From NCBI RefSeq assembly GCF_001427385.1, contig NZ_LMGJ01000003.1, positions 127,451 to 191,450 on the forward strand: a stretch of DNA of 64,000 bases, read 5' to 3'. This DNA is from Mesorhizobium sp. Root157 (lineage in GTDB: Bacteria; Pseudomonadota; Alphaproteobacteria; Rhizobiales; Rhizobiaceae). The stretch's first letter is position 1; the number at the start of each line of letters is the position of its first letter. The position numbers and the translations under genes are program-made. The notes beneath the pieces are model-generated. The model was given only the letters and a program-made list of their open reading frames with translations, made no database searches and was not told where the DNA came from. Positions 35,066 through 44,832 of this stretch are shown piece after piece.

Positions 35066-35122
35066 CATGAAAATAAATACTTAGAGCAGCCAGCGAATCT
35101 GAAAGATCGCGACGCGCTCTAA
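35066..35122 (+). repeat. Rhizobial-type intergenic palindromic repeat, copy B
   Basis: CATGAAAATAAATACTTAGAG is followed by CAGCCAGCGAATCTGAAAGA and TCGCGACGCGCTCTAA. It matches copy C on the opposite strand and the second half of copy A. The element fills the whole gap between rnd and the MAPEG gene and supplies the stop codon of the latter (minus-strand TAG at 35119-35121). Confidence 0.75.
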
Positions 35123-35538
35123 ATGGCGCCCGTCAGATGAAGGGCGAACCCTGCCCATATGATGACCAGGACAACAAATCCCGCAGCGAAGGCCAGGCTG
35201 CGGACGCTCAGGTTGTTGCTGGTGACATGCACATAAGCATGCAGGTAGCGCAACGCGACGAAAAGCCAGGCAAGCAACACCGCAACCAATGAAACGCCGT
35301 TGGTGACGAACATGGCCAAGCAGACAACGTGGAACAGAACCGGCAGTTCGAACTGGTTCATCAGGTTGTTGGCGGTGGTCACACTGGTATCGGGTTCCTG
35401 CGCTCGCACCTTGAATTGACGCGGCTTGGCTTCGCCGCTGGTGACCGCAAGCCGCCTGCGCAAGCCGAGCAGGACATAAACCGCCGAAACCAGGGCGAAA
35501 TGCGCCACCATGGGCCAGAAGATTGCAATGGGGTTCAT
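35119..35538 (-). CDS. MAPEG-family membrane protein
   Basis: The product has 139 residues with four membrane helices, the size and layout of bacterial MAPEG proteins (membrane-associated eicosanoid/glutathione metabolism family). The NLMNQFELPVLFHVVCLA segment carries the conserved asparagine, glutamine and glutamate of the family, and RYLHAYVHVTSNNLSVR precedes the last helix. Bacterial members are poorly characterised, and some have glutathione transferase activity. The start overlaps the stop of the upstream membrane-protein gene by four bases, so both are co-translated. The last codon lies inside intergenic repeat B. Confidence 0.85.
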   Translation of the reverse strand: MNPIAIFWPMVAHFALVSAVYVLLGLRRRLAVTSGEAKPRQFKVRAQEPDTSVTTANNLMNQFELPVLFHVVCLAMFVTNGVSLVAVLLAWLFVALRYLHAYVHVTSNNLSVRSLAFAAGFVVLVIIWAGFALHLTGAI

Positions 35539-36185
35539 GCGTCGTTGTCCCGGTCCTGTTTGTCGCTGCGATGATGTCGCTGACCTGCCAGCACGAATGC
35601 AGCGATCACGATGACCGGAACCGCAGCCAATGCGAATTTTGTCACGATCAGCGCTGACGCAAGCTCAAGCGAGTCCGGATTGGCGGAGAGAAAATCCGAC
35701 AACAGGCGAACAACCACGAGATTCTGCCCGTAGGCAGCCAGCGTATAGGGAAGCACAAGGATCAGGCCAAGCAGCGCCTGCCGTTTGTCGGAAAGGACGG
35801 AAAAACCAGGCAGCCGCTGTCCCGCAGCCATGACAAGGCTGATCAGCATCAGCGAAAATAACGCCGGAAACAGGAGATCGAAGGTCAGATAGTGCCAGAC
35901 GATGATGGTCTCACTACCGCCACGTCCAAGCGCGGTCAGCCAGGCCATGCCTTCATCCGGCGTAAAGCCGAAGACGCGCATGTCCAATGAGGGCAATCCG
36001 CCGCTCAGCCGTCGAAAATACAGGTACTCGAGCGCGGTCATGGCAGCGAAAACGATGGCCGACACAAGCGAAATCACCGCCGCATGACGCGGCAGTTGCG
36101 CTATCGCGGCAAACAGCGAATGCAGGGCGCCGGGCTGCTCAGATTCCGCCTGGGTAGTTGGGGCTTTCGCGGGTGATCGTGACAT
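35535..36185 (-). CDS. Uncharacterised integral membrane protein
   Basis: About 216 residues from the ATG at 36185. Upstream ATGs at 36188, 36194 and 36275 exist, but all lie inside guaB. About five hydrophobic helices are seen: 35-55, 95-120, 135-155, 160-185 and 190-205. A polar proline/alanine/glutamate-rich N-terminus precedes them and a basic tail follows them. No motif is recognised. The first codons overlap the 3' end of guaB in another frame, and its stop overlaps the MAPEG start (ATGA), suggesting a guaB-membrane protein-MAPEG transcript. Confidence 0.65.
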   Translation of the reverse strand: MSRSPAKAPTTQAESEQPGALHSLFAAIAQLPRHAAVISLVSAIVFAAMTALEYLYFRRLSGGLPSLDMRVFGFTPDEGMAWLTALGRGGSETIIVWHYLTFDLLFPALFSLMLISLVMAAGQRLPGFSVLSDKRQALLGLILVLPYTLAAYGQNLVVVRLLSDFLSANPDSLELASALIVTKFALAAVPVIVIAAFVLAGQRHHRSDKQDRDNDA

Positions 36186-37641
36186 CATGGGCATGGCTTT
36201 CACGAAGGCCGGCAGTCGATATGCGCACGAATGTGGCACGTTCGCGGAATTCAGCAAGTGTCCGACCGCCGACATAACCCATAGCGGCTTTCAGGCCGCC
36301 TGCAAGCTGATGCAGCACGCCCGACACCGGCCCCTTGTAGGGGACCTGGCCTTCAATGCCTTCCGGAACCAGCTTCAAGGTGTCGCGAACCTCTGCCTGA
36401 AAATAACGGTCCGCCGAGCCGCGCGCCATGGCGCCGACCGATCCCATGCCCCGATACGCCTTGAAGGAACGGCCCTGGTGCAGATAAACCTCACCCGGGC
36501 TTTCCTCGGTGCCGGCAAGCAACGAGCCGATCATCGCGGCACTGGCACCTGCCGCCAGCGCCTTGGCCAGATCGCCGGAGAACTTGATGCCTCCGTCGGC
36601 AATGACGGAAACGTCGGATTTCTGTGCCGTCTCGACTGCCGCCATGATGGCGGACAGCTGCGGAACCCCGACGCCAGCCACGATGCGGGTGGTGCAGATC
36701 GATCCTGGCCCGATGCCGATCTTGACAGCATCGGCACCGGCGTCGATGAGGGCTTGCGTGCCTTCCGCCGTTGCGACGTTGCCGGCCATGATGCGGAGCG
36801 AGTTGGACAGTTTCTTGGCCCGCGTCACCGCGTCCAGCACACGCTGCGAGTGCCCATGCGCGGTATCGATCACGAGAAGATCGACACCGGCGTCGATCAG
36901 CCGCTCGGCCCGCTCGAAACCATCGTCCCCGACGCTTGTCGCGGCAGCAACCCGAAGCCTGCCCTGCGCGTCCTTGCTGGCATGCGGGTTTAGCTGGGAC
37001 TTTTCCATGTCCTTGACGGTTATCAGGCCGACGCAATTGCCCTTCTTGTCGACCACCACCAATTTCTCGATGCGGTTCTGGTGCAAGAGCCGCTTGGCTT
37101 CTTGCTGATCGACATTTTCCTTCACCGTGATCAGGTTCTCGCGCGTCATCAATTCGTAGACACGCTGAGCCGGATCCGATGCAAAGCGCACGTCGCGGTT
37201 GGTGAGGATACCCACAAGCCGGCCCGCCGTGTGGCCGCCCGTGCCGCCATTCTCTACGACCGGAATGCCTGAAATGCCATGGACCTTCATCAGCGCCAGC
37301 GCATCGGCCAGCGTCGCGTCCGGACCGATGGTGACTGGGTTCACCACCATGCCGGACTCGAACTTCTTCACCTGCCGCACCTGTTCGGCTTGCTCGGAGG
37401 GACTGAGATTGCGGTGAATGACACCGATGCCGCCTGCCTGCGCCATCGCGATCGCAAGCCGGGCTTCAGTGACGGTATCCATGGCCGCCGAAATAATCGG
37501 CAAATTCAAATCGATATCGCCGGCAATTCGTGTGCTGACATCGGTTTCGCCCGGCATCACTTCCGAATGACCCGGCTGCAGCAGCACATCGTCGAAGGTA
37601 AGCGCCAGCGCGCCGGTGGAGGTCTCGATGATTTTAGCCAT
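36139..37641 (-). CDS. guaB: Inosine-5'-monophosphate dehydrogenase
   Basis: Oxidises IMP to XMP with NAD, the committed step to GMP. The product has 500 residues, full length. The TIM barrel is interrupted at about residues 95-215 by two CBS domains (Bateman module). The catalytic loop GPGSICTTR contains the active cysteine. [10 protein letters not shown] and the flap near [10 protein letters not shown] are present. The N-terminus [16 protein letters not shown] is typical. The 3' end overlaps the start of the downstream membrane-protein gene. A 242-bp non-coding leader separates it from the divergent MFS gene. Confidence 0.97.
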   Translation of the reverse strand: MAKIIETSTGALALTFDDVLLQPGHSEVMPGETDVSTRIAGDIDLNLPIISAAMDTVTEARLAIAMAQAGGIGVIHRNLSPSEQAEQVRQVKKFESGMVVNPVTIGPDATLADALALMKVHGISGIPVVENGGTGGHTAGRLVGILTNRDVRFASDPAQRVYELMTRENLITVKENVDQQEAKRLLHQNRIEKLVVVDKKGNCVGLITVKDMEKSQLNPHASKDAQGRLRVAAATSVGDDGFERAERLIDAGVDLLVIDTAHGHSQRVLDAVTRAKKLSNSLRIMAGNVATAEGTQALIDAGADAVKIGIGPGSICTTRIVAGVGVPQLSAIMAAVETAQKSDVSVIADGGIKFSGDLAKALAAGASAAMIGSLLAGTEESPGEVYLHQGRSFKAYRGMGSVGAMARGSADRYFQAEVRDTLKLVPEGIEGQVPYKGPVSGVLHQLAGGLKAAMGYVGGRTLAEFRERATFVRISTAGLRESHAHDVTITRESPNYPGGI

Positions 37642-37883
37642 GGCCAGTTCCCGGAATGCATGAAAGGCACGGGAACCAGATTGGACCGCGCCGACTCGTC
37701 ATCTTCCCTTTCAGGATTGGCGGTGGCTCGTAACACGTCTTGTGGGCAATGAAAAGCACGCGCGCATCAGTAATTGGTGTCGAGGGACACTTCTTGCGGC
37801 GCGACATCAACCCCTGGTCGTGATACCGGCAAACGGTCGACAGCCCCGGTCGGCGCCCGATTCCAAGCAACTGGATTCTGATC

Positions 37884-39296
37884 GTGAATCGCATCATCCC
37901 GCTCGTTCTTGCGGTCGCCCTGTTCATGGAAAACATGGATTCGACCGTTATTGCAACGTCGCTGCCCGCGATCGCGGCAGACATCGATACCAGCCCAATC
38001 GCGCTGAAGCTGGCACTGACTGCCTATCTGGTGGCGCTGGCGGTCTTCATTCCGGTCAGCGGATGGATGGCAGACCGATTCGGCGCGAAAACCATCTTTC
38101 GTTTGGCAATTCTGGTCTTCATGGCAGGCTCGGTCGCTTGCGCCGTCTCCAACTCGCTTGCGTCATTCGTGTTCGCGCGCCTCCTGCAAGGTGTCGGCGG
38201 CGCCATGATGACGCCGGTTGGACGCCTGGTTCTCGTACGGGCAACGCCCAAGAACGAACTGGTGGCCGCCATGGCCTGGCTCAGCATCCCCGCCTTGGTT
38301 GGCCCGCTCGTAGGGCCGCCTGTCGGTGGCTTCATCACAACCTATTTTTCATGGCATTGGATTTTCCTCATCAACGTACCCATCGGCTTTGCCGGCATCT
38401 GGCTGGCGACGCGTTATCTGCCCGACACCGAAAGGCTGGCCACACCGCGCCTCGATGTGGTTGGCTTCCTTCTCGTGGGCATAGGCGCATCCGGGCTTGT
38501 GTTCGGCTTGTCGGTCGTCAGCATGCCGGCGCTTCCACCCATAATCGGCATTGCGACGCTGATTTCGGGACTGGTCGCCGGTGCGCTCTATTTTCTGCAT
38601 GCGCATCGGACGCCAAACCCGCTGCTCGCGCTGGATCTTTTCCGCAATCACACTTTTCGGACAGCGGTCCTCGGTGGGAGCCTGTTTCGCATTGGCGTAG
38701 GCGCGGTTCCGTTCCTTTTGCCACTCATGTTGCAAATCGGCTTTGGGCTTACCCCGTTCCAATCCGGCTTGATCACTTTCGTTGCGGCCATCGGCGCGAT
38801 CGGCATGAAGTTCGCCACGACCCGCGTGTTCCGCATGGCTGGGTTCAGGCGCGTTCTGGTATTCGGTTCGCTGATTTCGGCTATTTCGGTTGCGGCGAAC
38901 GGCCTGTTCACGCCGACAACGCCTTATATCGTCATCATGACCATATTGCTGGCCGGCGGGTTCCTGCGCTCGATGTTCTTCACCGGCATCAATGCCCTCA
39001 CCTACGCGGACATCACGACTGAAGACACCAGCAAGGCCACCCCGATTGCCGCAGTTGTCCAGCAATTGTCCATTGCGATTGGGGTAGCCGCTGCGGGTGG
39101 AATTCTCGAAGGTGCGACGACATTCCACGGCGGGCCGCTGACGCTCGCCGACTTCCACATCGCATTCTTCATCGTAGCAGCGATATCTGCGCTGGCATCG
39201 CTATCGTTCGTGCGGCTTGCACCTGATGCCGGCAGTGCGGTCTCTGGGCATGGCGCCCGCTCAGGGAAGGTGATCGATACCGACACGCCGCCCTGA
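37884..39296 (+). CDS. MFS drug efflux transporter, DHA2 (14-helix) type
   Basis: The product has 470 residues, with 13-14 predicted helices. Motif A is DRFGAKTIFR (loop 2-3). The first helix carries MENMDSTVIATSLPAIAADI, a close match to the EmrB/QacA D1 motif. The motif C region has LVGPLVGPPVGGFI, and INVPIGFAGIWLATRYLPDT follows helix 6, as in DHA2 proteins. It probably exports toxic compounds with proton antiport. No membrane-fusion partner lies beside it. It is divergent from guaB, and its stop is adjacent to the convergent rlmE stop. Confidence 0.9.
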   Translation: MNRIIPLVLAVALFMENMDSTVIATSLPAIAADIDTSPIALKLALTAYLVALAVFIPVSGWMADRFGAKTIFRLAILVFMAGSVACAVSNSLASFVFARLLQGVGGAMMTPVGRLVLVRATPKNELVAAMAWLSIPALVGPLVGPPVGGFITTYFSWHWIFLINVPIGFAGIWLATRYLPDTERLATPRLDVVGFLLVGIGASGLVFGLSVVSMPALPPIIGIATLISGLVAGALYFLHAHRTPNPLLALDLFRNHTFRTAVLGGSLFRIGVGAVPFLLPLMLQIGFGLTPFQSGLITFVAAIGAIGMKFATTRVFRMAGFRRVLVFGSLISAISVAANGLFTPTTPYIVIMTILLAGGFLRSMFFTGINALTYADITTEDTSKATPIAAVVQQLSIAIGVAAAGGILEGATTFHGGPLTLADFHIAFFIVAAISALASLSFVRLAPDAGSAVSGHGARSGKVIDTDTPP

Positions 39297-40025
39297 TTAT
39301 GGAAGGATGGTTTCTTCTGCCGCCTCTGCCCTGCCCTTGAAATCCTTGGCCAGCAAGTAAAGTTCGACGGATTCGTCGCGCGATGCCGGTGGCTTGACGT
39401 GATGGACGGACCGGAAATTACGTTTCAACGCATCGAGCAGGCCGCTTTCCGTGCCGCCCTGGAAAGTTTTGGCCAGGAAATGTCCGCCCGGCCGCAGCAC
39501 CGCCATTGCGAAATCCGCCGCGACTTCGCACAAATGCATGGTGCGCAGATGGTCCGTGCGGCGGTGTCCGGTGGTAGGCGCCGCCATATCCGACAAAACG
39601 ATGTCCGGGTCCCCGCCCAACGCCTCGCTCAGCTTGGCCGGTGCCTGTGGATCGAGGAAATCCATGAGCAGGATCGCAGCGCCCGGCACCGCGTCCATCT
39701 CGAGGTAGTCGATGCCAACGACGTGCGGCGCTTCCTCATTCGATTTCGTGCGCACCGCCGCTACCTGGCACCAGCCGCCCGGCGCGGCCCCCAGGTCGAT
39801 GACGCGCATGCCCGGTTTCAAGAGGTGGTGCTTGTCGTCGATCTCTATCAGCTTGTAGGCAGCGCGCGAGCGGTAACCGTCCGCCTTCGACCGTTGCACA
39901 TAAGGATCGTTGAGGTGGCGCTCCAGCCAGCGGCGCGACGATTCCTTCAGCCCGCTCTTCTTCTTTACCCGGGTGCGCAGCACCCGCAGGCTACCGGAAC
40001 CCGGCTTTTCGGGCTTTTTTGTCAT
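39297..40025 (-). CDS. rlmE: 23S rRNA (uridine-2'-O-)-methyltransferase RlmE (FtsJ/RrmJ)
   Basis: The product has 242 residues from ATG 40025, starting [11 protein letters not shown] longer frame upstream runs through the phosphatase gene. The SAM motif is [15 protein letters not shown]. The catalytic K-D-K-E tetrad is visible as the Lys of [11 protein letters not shown], the Asp of [10 protein letters not shown], the Lys of FLAKTFQGG and the Glu of [10 protein letters not shown]. It methylates U2552 of 23S rRNA late in 50S assembly. The start overlaps the stop of the ppx/gppA gene as ATGA, so the two are translationally coupled. Confidence 0.95.
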   Translation of the reverse strand: MTKKPEKPGSGSLRVLRTRVKKKSGLKESSRRWLERHLNDPYVQRSKADGYRSRAAYKLIEIDDKHHLLKPGMRVIDLGAAPGGWCQVAAVRTKSNEEAPHVVGIDYLEMDAVPGAAILLMDFLDPQAPAKLSEALGGDPDIVLSDMAAPTTGHRRTDHLRTMHLCEVAADFAMAVLRPGGHFLAKTFQGGTESGLLDALKRNFRSVHHVKPPASRDESVELYLLAKDFKGRAEAAEETILP

Positions 40026-41407
40026 GACCGGGCCACCCTTTGCCGTCCATTTTGCCAAGCACCGTCGTCGGCCATCAATTCGCTCAGAATGCCCTCTCGC
40101 AAACCGCGGTCGGCGACCCGAAGCCGATCCGCCGGCCACACCGCCCGAATGGCTTCGAGGATTGCGCAACCGGCCAGCACGAGGTCCGCTCTATCCGCAC
40201 CGATGCAGGGGTTGGCTACCCTTTGCTGGAAATCCCAGCCGAGCAGTTTCTCCACCATGCGATCGACGCTACCACTGTCCATCCAAAGCCCGTCGACCCG
40301 CCGGCGATCGTACCGATCCAGGTCGAGGTGAACACCTGCCAGGGTGGTAACCGTGCCGGAGGTGCCAAGCAGATGGAACTTGGGCGTCGCCAGGACATGG
40401 TTCAACCGGTGGCGGCCTTCAAAGGCGTCGAGGCGGCTGGCGACATCGTCGATCATCGCCGTAAACACCTCGCGCGTCACCGTCTTGCCTCCGAACCGTT
40501 CGGCCAGCGAAACGACGCCGACCGGCAGCGAGGTCCAGGAGACGATGTGGTTGGCGAGCCGCCCCGAACGGCGCTTCGTGAGGTCGATCAAGGCAATTTC
40601 CGACGAACCTCCGCCAATGTCGAACAGCACCACGCCTTGCGTGTCGCGCTCGACCAGCGAACCGCAGCCGGAAACCGCCAACCGCGCTTCGGTCCGACGA
40701 TCGATTATCTCGAGTTTCAAACCCGCTTCGCGCTCGACGCGTTCGAGGAATTCCGCCCCGTTCTCGGCGCTGCGGCAGGCCTCCGTGGCGATAAGGCGCG
40801 AGCGCGTGATCTTTCGGCTGCGCAACTTGTCGCCGCAGATCTTCAACGCTTCGACCGCACGGTCCATGGCGGGGCCGGACAACCGGCCGCTGGTGGACAG
40901 GCCCTCCCCCAGCCTGACGATGCGCGAAAACGCATCGATCACCTTGAATTGCCCGTGCCGCGTCGGAATCGCCACGAGGAGCCGGCAGTTATTGGTGCCG
41001 AGATCGAGCGCCGCAAACACCGGCAGGTCATTCGCATAATAGCGTCGGACGCCACCGGAAGGCTCAGGGCGGGTTTCCGTCGGCTCGACTGCGCCGGGTT
41101 GGTTTGACGGGACATGCTTGGAGAGCGTCGCGACCGGTTCGGCTGGCACCGGCACGGCTTGCGCTACCGCCTCGCCATCGCGCGCAAAAACCTTGCGGCC
41201 GCGCCTGCGCTTGCGCCGTTTCCTGGTTTTGCCATTGCCGGCATTCTCGTTGTGGGTCGCGTGTCCCGCCTTGCCGTTGCCGGACAGGCGCGCCTGCTCA
41301 CCGCCGCTGCGGTGGCCAACTGAAAAGACAGCCTCGCCTGCCGGCTTTACCGCCTTCCCGGACTCGCCAACCTCCAGCGCTTCTGCGCCGGTGTCGCGGT
41401 CTGTCAC
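40022..41407 (-). CDS. Ppx/GppA-family exopolyphosphatase / guanosine pentaphosphatase
   Basis: The product has 461 residues. The phosphatase domain starts near residue 128 with [16 protein letters not shown] (phosphate-1 motif), and [15 protein letters not shown] is the phosphate-2 motif. The family hydrolyses polyphosphate or the terminal phosphate of pppGpp, and which one cannot be told here. Unusually, about 125 residues precede the domain. They are low-complexity and include a very basic [13 protein letters not shown] cluster at about 60-72, suggesting a nucleic-acid- or polyphosphate-binding tail. It is coupled to rlmE by an ATGA overlap. Confidence 0.9.
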   Translation of the reverse strand: MTDRDTGAEALEVGESGKAVKPAGEAVFSVGHRSGGEQARLSGNGKAGHATHNENAGNGKTRKRRKRRRGRKVFARDGEAVAQAVPVPAEPVATLSKHVPSNQPGAVEPTETRPEPSGGVRRYYANDLPVFAALDLGTNNCRLLVAIPTRHGQFKVIDAFSRIVRLGEGLSTSGRLSGPAMDRAVEALKICGDKLRSRKITRSRLIATEACRSAENGAEFLERVEREAGLKLEIIDRRTEARLAVSGCGSLVERDTQGVVLFDIGGGSSEIALIDLTKRRSGRLANHIVSWTSLPVGVVSLAERFGGKTVTREVFTAMIDDVASRLDAFEGRHRLNHVLATPKFHLLGTSGTVTTLAGVHLDLDRYDRRRVDGLWMDSGSVDRMVEKLLGWDFQQRVANPCIGADRADLVLAGCAILEAIRAVWPADRLRVADRGLREGILSELMADDGAWQNGRQRVARS

Positions 41408-41639
41408 GGATCGTTCCTTCCGACGCTGCGCGAACCAGAGTTCCCGGACGCAGCACGCGCTTGTGTTTCAAGTTGGCGCCAGACTAGCAGTGCGCCGCGC
41501 AATCACCAAGAGCAAAGCGGAAAGATCGGTGTCAGAGCCCCTCGATATGAGCGAAGCCGTTCGGGCGAATATCGACCTGGTCGCAGGCATTTGAAGACGG
41601 ACGAGGTTGAATAGTCGGCTTCGATAAGGCATTGCTGAA

Positions 41640-42659
41640 ATGCACGATTCGGAAGACGATCCTCAACAAAGGGCCGTTTCAAACCGCACCTCGGGGGAGG
41701 CGTTCGTCGCGCATGACAGGCAGCGCATGAATTTGCGGCGATATTTCTGGCCCGCCGTCGGACTGGCCGCAGTCGCGTTTTCCGTATGGCTGCTGCTCGA
41801 TGAACTGCGCGGGATTTCGCTTGACGACCTCTGGGACAGCCTGGTGGCGATCCCGCTGCATCGCTGGGCATTGTCAATGCTCAGTTCGGTTGTCGCCTAT
41901 GCCGCCCTTGCCGGCTACGACCACATCGCCCTCCTTCACCTCGGCAAGCGCATATCGTGGCTATTCGTGACGCTGTGCTCGTTCACCACCTATGCCCTTT
42001 CTCACAACATCGGCGGTTCTGTCTTTTCGGGTGCGGTGATTCGCTACCGTGCCTACGGCACCAAGGGCTTGACCGGACACGAGGTCGGAATTCTGGTCGC
42101 TATCTGCTGGTTCACCTTCGTGCTGTCATCCGTGCTGGTCGGCGGCGTCGTGCTCATCCTGGTCCCGGGGCTTCTCGACCGTTTCACCAGTATCGGCTTT
42201 CACAGCTTTTCGGGCGCGACCGGCCTGATCCTGCTTGTGCCGGTGGCCGCATACATATTCGGCAGTTGGCTGCATCTGCGCCCCCTCAAGATCGGCTCGT
42301 TCCAACTGCACTACCCCCGCCTCCCTATCGTGGCACGCCAGCTGATCACCGGCCCCCTCGAACTGCTCGCGGCGGCGGCCATCATCTACTTTGCGCTACC
42401 GGAAGCGGAAAACCCCGGCTATCTGGTGGTGCTGGGCGTCTTTCTGGTGTCATTCTCGATTGCGCAGATTTCGCATGCGCCGGGCGGCCTCGGCGTGCTT
42501 GAGGTGGTTTTCCTGGCAGGGCTTTCCGAAATGGACCCCGCCGAAGTGTTGGCCGCGCTGCTGGTATTTCGCCTGTTCTACCTGATCGTGCCGCTGATTA
42601 TCGGCCTGGTGGTGGTTCTTCTGTTCGAGCGCTCACAATTCGACCGGCCCAGCAGTTGA
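41640..42659 (+). CDS. UPF0104/YbhN-type integral membrane protein (MprF flippase-like)
   Basis: The product has 339 residues from ATG 41640 (AAGG upstream), or 310 from ATG 41727. Eight or so helices are seen. The order of conserved segments fits the lysylphosphatidylglycerol-synthase transmembrane region: ALAGYDHIALLHLG, then ALSHNIGGSVFSGAVIRYR, and near the end ISHAPGGLGVLEVVFLAGL. In MprF this region acts as a flippase for modified lipids, but here there is no synthase domain, so the substrate is unknown. A conserved Gly-Gly loop and charged residues inside the membrane argue for a transport role. Confidence 0.85.
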   Translation: MHDSEDDPQQRAVSNRTSGEAFVAHDRQRMNLRRYFWPAVGLAAVAFSVWLLLDELRGISLDDLWDSLVAIPLHRWALSMLSSVVAYAALAGYDHIALLHLGKRISWLFVTLCSFTTYALSHNIGGSVFSGAVIRYRAYGTKGLTGHEVGILVAICWFTFVLSSVLVGGVVLILVPGLLDRFTSIGFHSFSGATGLILLVPVAAYIFGSWLHLRPLKIGSFQLHYPRLPIVARQLITGPLELLAAAAIIYFALPEAENPGYLVVLGVFLVSFSIAQISHAPGGLGVLEVVFLAGLSEMDPAEVLAALLVFRLFYLIVPLIIGLVVVLLFERSQFDRPSS

Positions 42660-42835
42660 GCCTCGCCGCTTTCTCATGCGTCCCGCACCCGCAAACCGGG
42701 ACGGCCCCGCGATTGAACCCTGCCGTGCGTTTTTCCCGATCACGCCCGCAACGGAACTTTGGTCGGTCAGCTTGCGTTCATCTCCCATATGCCATTTGTC
42801 ACCATGGCCAAGGGGTCCAAAGGAGATCGAACGAA

Positions 42836-43156
42836 ATGACAATATTCAAATTCGCGACTATTGGCGCTGTGGTCCTTACCGCCGCCCTTGCCGGTTGTTC
42901 ACAGACCCCGCAGCAGCAACGAACGACCACAGGTGCTGCTCTTGGCGCCGCAGGCGGCGCACTTGTCGGCCAGGCTGTGGGCCGGAACACCGAAAGCACT
43001 CTCATCGGCGCCGGCGCGGGTGCTTTGCTCGGCGCCGTGGTGGCGAGTTCAAGCGGACCGCAGCCGAGCGACCGACAGATGTGCCGCTATCGCGCGCCCG
43101 ATGGCCGTATCTATGTCGCCGAATGCGACGAACGTTACTATCGCGGACGGTACTGA
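42836..43156 (+). CDS. Small glycine-zipper lipoprotein
   Basis: The product has 106 residues. A strong AGGAGAT ribosome site precedes ATG 42836. The signal peptide ends in lipobox LAGC, so it should be a lipoprotein. A glycine-zipper segment (TGAALGAAGGALVGQAVGR and a second GAGAGALLGAVVA stretch) spans about 32-70, as in YMGG/rickettsial 17-kDa-antigen-like proteins. A short C-terminal part has two cysteines and the aromatic ending YYRGRY. The role is probably structural in the envelope. A GC-rich hairpin follows the stop. Confidence 0.85.
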   Translation: MTIFKFATIGAVVLTAALAGCSQTPQQQRTTTGAALGAAGGALVGQAVGRNTESTLIGAGAGALLGAVVASSSGPQPSDRQMCRYRAPDGRIYVAECDERYYRGRY

Positions 43157-43162
43157 TCGCTC

Positions 43163-43193
43163 GCCCGGCAGTGATTCTGTATCTCTGCCGGGC
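43163..43193 (+). terminator. Hairpin after the glycine-zipper lipoprotein gene
   Basis: A perfect 9-bp stem, GCCCGGCAG with CTGCCGGGC, encloses a 13-base loop seven bases after the stop. There is no T-tract, so this is a weak terminator candidate. Confidence 0.45.
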
Positions 43194-43404
43194 GCCGTTG
43201 TCGCGGCAGCACGCTGCATTCAACGGAAAAGCTCCTCTCTGTGAACGGCTATCGATCGCCAGCGGGATTTCTCATGGCGGCGCCGGCACGACACCGGCTT
43301 GACTTTTCAGGCGCAATCTTTATGTGTCGCGCCAAGTTTCCCGCGTCCGGGCACAGGCCCATGCAGTTGCGGCTCAACCCCAAGAATACTAACGGACAGA
43401 AATC

Positions 43405-43572
43405 ATGGCCAAAGCCGCGAACATCAAGATCAAGCTCCTGTCGACCGCCGACACCGGTTTCTTCTACGTAACCAGCAAGAACAGCCGTACCAAGACGGAT
43501 AAGCTTTCGTTCCGCAAGTACGACCCGGTTGCCAAGAAGCACGTCGAATTCAAGGAAACCAAGATCAAGTAA
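43405..43572 (+). CDS. rpmG: 50S ribosomal protein L33
   Basis: The product has 55 residues, the usual L33 length. It starts [20 protein letters not shown] and continues with the family-diagnostic [20 protein letters not shown]. It is a cysteine-free L33, so it does not bind zinc, unlike the CxxC type. It stands alone on the plus strand, followed by a strong terminator. The gene is convergent with lpxB at the end of the lipid A operon. Confidence 0.97.
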   Translation: MAKAANIKIKLLSTADTGFFYVTSKNSRTKTDKLSFRKYDPVAKKHVEFKETKIK

Positions 43573-43604
43573 GCACTGCCTTCAGGCGGTATCGGACAAT
43601 TCAC

Positions 43605-43630
43605 AAACCCCGGCTTCGACCGGGGTTTTT
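43605..43630 (+). terminator. Rho-independent terminator of rpmG
   Basis: AAACCCCGG pairs with CCGGGGTTT around CTTCGA and ends in a run of five Ts. It lies 32 bases after the rpmG stop. It could also slow transcription arriving from lpxB on the other strand. Confidence 0.9.
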
Positions 43631-43644
43631 GATTCCGGGCGCAC

Positions 43645-44832
43645 CTAAATCTGCTTGCCCGCTCTCTTCGAGCGCATGGTCTTGAGCACTGCCTCTGCAG
43701 CAGTTTCGCCGGCTGGCCGGTCGGTTCGCATTCGCCGCCTGACTTCCTCAAAGCCCTGAACCTGCCATTGCCGCATTCCGGTATCGGACCACAACGCCTC
43801 GATGTAGCGGGCGAGCGTCGGCGGGCGGACATATTCGTTGTAAGCTTCCGGTACGATCGGCCGATCCGCGATCAGGTTGGGCAGCAACCCGGACCATGTC
43901 GTGATGTATCGTTGCAGGATACGTGCGCCTGGATCGAGCTTATAGGTCGAGAGCATCGGAACGCCGGACAAGGCAAGTTCCAGCGATACGGTTCCCGAGG
44001 CAATCAAGGCAGCATCAGCCCGTCCGAATGCCTGCCATTTGCGGTCAGGCTCCAGCACGATCTCCGGCTGCTGGTCCCAGGATGTAACGTGCTGGCGCAC
44101 CTGTTCGACAACGTGCGGCACGGTTGGCAATATCAATCGCAAGCGGTGGCCTCGGGCCTTCAAGATGGAGATCGTCTTGCCGAATGGCGCAAGCAGCCGA
44201 CTGACCTCTCCGCCGCGCGAGCCCGGCAGCAATAGCAGGGTCTTGAGGCGATCAGCCGAAAGATCGCGAGCGCTGGCTTGGGCCTCCGCCGCCTTCAGAA
44301 CGCCCGCCTCATGGGTAAGGCGATGGCCGACATAGGTGCCGCTCGGCCCTTCAAGCCGTTTCAGCGCATCTACCTCGAACGGCAGAATGCACAGGACGTG
44401 ATCGACGAACGAGGCCATCGCGGAAGCCCGACCCGGTCGCCAGGCCCAGACGCTCGGGCAAACATAATGAATGATCGGCACATCAGGCGCGATTGCGTGC
44501 AATTTCCTGGCAACGCGCAACGAAAAGTCGGGGCTGTCTATGGTGATCAGGCAATCCGGCGTTTCGGCGGCGATCGCTTTCGCGGCCTGGCCGATACGGT
44601 GCACCAGCCGCGGCAGGCCACGCAAGACGGCGCTGATGCCCATCAACGCGATCTCGTTTGCGTTGAACAGCGAATCCAGCCCAAGCTCGCCCAGATGCCG
44701 GCCGCCTACGCCGACAAGGCGAATTTCACGCCCCGTTGCCTTTCCTAAGGCGCGAACCAGATCAGCGCCAAGCAGATCGCCGGATTCCTCGCCAGCCACG
44801 ACGGCGATCTTCAATGGCCGCTCAGTTGCCAT
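43645..44832 (-). CDS. lpxB: Lipid-A-disaccharide synthase
   Basis: Joins UDP-2,3-diacylglucosamine and lipid X to the lipid A disaccharide at the inner membrane. The product has 395 residues. The N-terminus IAVVAGEESGDLLGADLV is the GT19 signature. The motifs ITIDSPDFSLRVAR and HYVCPSVWAWRPGRA, then LLLLPGSRGGEVSRLL and ASGTVSLELALSGVPM, are all in family order. Its start overlaps the end of lpxI by 11 bases. It is the last gene of the envelope cluster. Confidence 0.96.
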   Translation of the reverse strand: MATERPLKIAVVAGEESGDLLGADLVRALGKATGREIRLVGVGGRHLGELGLDSLFNANEIALMGISAVLRGLPRLVHRIGQAAKAIAAETPDCLITIDSPDFSLRVARKLHAIAPDVPIIHYVCPSVWAWRPGRASAMASFVDHVLCILPFEVDALKRLEGPSGTYVGHRLTHEAGVLKAAEAQASARDLSADRLKTLLLLPGSRGGEVSRLLAPFGKTISILKARGHRLRLILPTVPHVVEQVRQHVTSWDQQPEIVLEPDRKWQAFGRADAALIASGTVSLELALSGVPMLSTYKLDPGARILQRYITTWSGLLPNLIADRPIVPEAYNEYVRPPTLARYIEALWSDTGMRQWQVQGFEEVRRRMRTDRPAGETAAEAVLKTMRSKRAGKQI

